Below, piece by piece: positions 14,701 through 15,029 of a stretch of DNA of 15,029 nucleotides; the first letter of the stretch is position 1; each line of letters opens with the position of its first letter. The stretch is taken from the NCBI GenBank assembly GCA_964650405.1, contig CAZYTO010000135.1, forward strand, positions 1-15,029, given 5' to 3'. This stretch comes from CAZYTO01 sp964650405 (lineage in GTDB: Bacteria; Acidobacteriota; Thermoanaerobaculia; Gp7-AA8). Under the pieces are notes generated by a model, which was not told the origin of the DNA, did no database searches, and worked only from the letters and a program-made list of their open reading frames with translations. Position numbers and translations under genes: made by a program.

Positions 14701-15029
14701 CCCAGTACTCCTGCGGCTCGTGTTTCTTCTTCCCCGCGGCAAACTGCGGGGCCCACAAGTCGAGCCGCTTCTGCAGTCCCCTGCGGACGACGTCGGCGAA
14801 CTCGTCAGCCAGGTCGCGCCCCGGCGGCAGGGGGAACTTCGGCAGGTGGTAGCCCTTGACGTCGAGCGTCATGTTGGCCCGCTCGGCGATCTTCACGGTG
14901 TTGGCCACGGCCTCGGGGTACCGGCTGAAGACTTTGGCCATCTCCTCCGGCCCCTTCACGTAGAAGTCGTCGGAGTAGAACTTCATCCGCTTCTCGTCGC
15001 CGAGCGTCTTGCCGGTGCCAATGCAGAGC
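11723..15029 (-). CDS. dnaE: DNA polymerase III alpha subunit (5' end outside the window)
   Basis: DnaE is the replicative polymerase subunit that extends DNA at the fork. The visible 1101 residues begin in frame at the window edge (LCIGTGKT) and contain the full polymerase core. GPGRGSAAGSLVAY is followed by PDIDIDF at visible residues 187-193 (14450-14470), which supplies two catalytic aspartates. KMDFLGLRTL carries the third (visible D341), 153 residues on, against 154 in E. coli (D401, D555). This spacing implies that ~213 residues, mostly the PHP domain, lie beyond the window. FNKSHSVAYALVAYQ follows, then a clamp-binding motif QNSLF (696-700), an OB-fold (about 768-850) and a C-terminal domain. 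An acidic and Ala/Pro-rich linker of ~135 residues (about 855-990) before that domain is unusual. The last codons overlap the next gene. Confidence 0.97.
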   Translation of the reverse strand, partial: LCIGTGKTLGDEKRMKFYSDDFYVKGPEEMAKVFSRYPEAVANTVKIAERANMTLDVKGYHLPKFPLPPGRDLADEFADVVRRGLQKRLDLWAPQFAAGKKKHEPQEYWDRLEREIEIIKSMKFPGYFLVVWDFIKYAKDNGIPVGPGRGSAAGSLVAYSMGITDVDPLDYDLLFERFLNPERISMPDIDIDFCMNRRGEVINYVRQKYGKENVAQIITFGTMAAKSVVRDVGRVLGMPYSLVDKVAKTIPVGPEVTLPSAAKDSPQLAEFIKNDKEVAQVIEIGSRLEGLSRHAGMHAAGVVITPEPVTNYVPLYLTNRDEIVTQYDMRVVEKMGLLKMDFLGLRTLTVIDDAVKSARAVEGIEIDVDSIPLNDPEVFRLFQEGRTKGVFQFESGGMVDLLRKSRPAKFEDLAALNALYRPGALDAGMVDEYVKRKNGQSKSRYLVPAMKEILEETYGVIVYQEQVMQIAQRVAAYSLGEADLLRKAMGKKDAAIMAAEREKFVAGAAGNGYDKKKANEIFDYIEPFARYGFNKSHSVAYALVAYQTAWLKVHYPRHFMAGLMTSEMDRTDAIVKFIHETGQMGIRILPPDVNESNFPFTVVGPNIRFGLGAVKGVGEGAIESILHARQRVGRFTSLLQFCEEVDLRACNKKVIEALIKSGSFDFLGRTRRDLFESLEATADSAQRAREEKERGQNSLFGMLAAAPLGGPQPGAAKMKPEWPDDEKLRFEKETLGFYITGHPLNKYGEELKLFADATTETLHQHIDEVVNIGGIVSQMKRSKIKKGPNEGKLMAKFVLDDQYGSVDVVVFSDLYAKYAKWLDNGVAVLLTAAVKDTGGVQAGRSAALQSAEQNAHRDDEYGRISAYDVTDDDAEDDRDPKEIEREKYGADVDKYTPSLFGGAAPPSRAATTKAAEAPAGTAGKAAAPKLAEAPATALRVVDVDEDVDETRAFNEAVSQMDAGDAFNEAGSAIDPGEAPANFAAHAATFHEAPIVPELNALELVPLDGIRDKKVKEISLEVRYEEMTEERVRRIREIVEDNPGDVPLTIMLTDLPPSLGKSEVKLRVDRVFRVQPGPALQTALSGTHVKAQYVFERNTHAT
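12098..12175 (-). repeat. 39-base tandem duplication inside the dnaE linker
   Basis: Bases 12098-12136 and 12137-12175 are two similar 39-base units encoding AFNEAGSAIDPGE and AFNEAVSQMDAGD in the low-complexity linker of DNA polymerase III alpha. The duplication keeps the frame and lies outside all catalytic and clamp-binding parts. Confidence 0.75.

Overview
This is a GC-rich bacterial chromosomal window; coding DNA looks well above 60% G+C by eye, while the first ~300 bases are visibly AT-richer. The gene set suggests Acidobacteriota, possibly a Thermoanaerobaculia-like lineage: a large exported Asp-box/PKD/IPT protein, an exported S9 peptidase, leaderless-looking starts, and a dnaE followed by a short membrane protein resembling the DUF6526 family. 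This assignment is inference; there is no rRNA or tRNA in the window to anchor it.

Layout. Bases 1-349 are a non-coding, repeat-rich leader. Bases 350-3034 (+) encode a soluble GAF-PAS-PAS-GGDEF-EAL protein for cyclic-di-GMP turnover. A 60-residue secreted peptide gene with a very strong Shine-Dalgarno lies convergently at 3059-3241 (-). Bases 3389-6613 (+) encode an exported beta-propeller protein with PKD, beta-sandwich and IPT/TIG domains, followed by an exported S9 prolyl-oligopeptidase-type serine peptidase (6734-8620, +). A BrnT/BrnA-type toxin-antitoxin pair follows (8729-9202): the toxin reading frame is broken by a one-base shift while the antitoxin frame is intact. Then come a polytopic membrane protein with a possible C-terminal PH-like domain (9290-10303, +) and a second, unrecognised membrane protein on the other strand (10321-10968, -). 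The segment carrying this second gene is bracketed by inverted arrays of a 7-base repeat (TTAGTGG). The right end (11287-15029, -) holds the 3' part of dnaE, translationally coupled by an 11-base overlap to the DUF6526-like gene.

How the genes relate. Most appear to be independent transcription units. Several plus-strand genes have a TANNNT box a few bases before the start codon and no Shine-Dalgarno, which suggests leaderless mRNAs. Only dnaE with the DUF6526-like gene, and brnT with brnA, look like true operons. The propeller protein and the peptidase are adjacent and both exported, but the 120-base gap contains a separate start signal, so joint function is only a guess.

I see no CRISPR array, tRNA, rRNA, insertion sequence or obviously novel multi-gene system. 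The best leads are the heptamer-bracketed segment, the frameshifted toxin beside an intact antitoxin, the small secreted peptide, and the run of leaderless starts.
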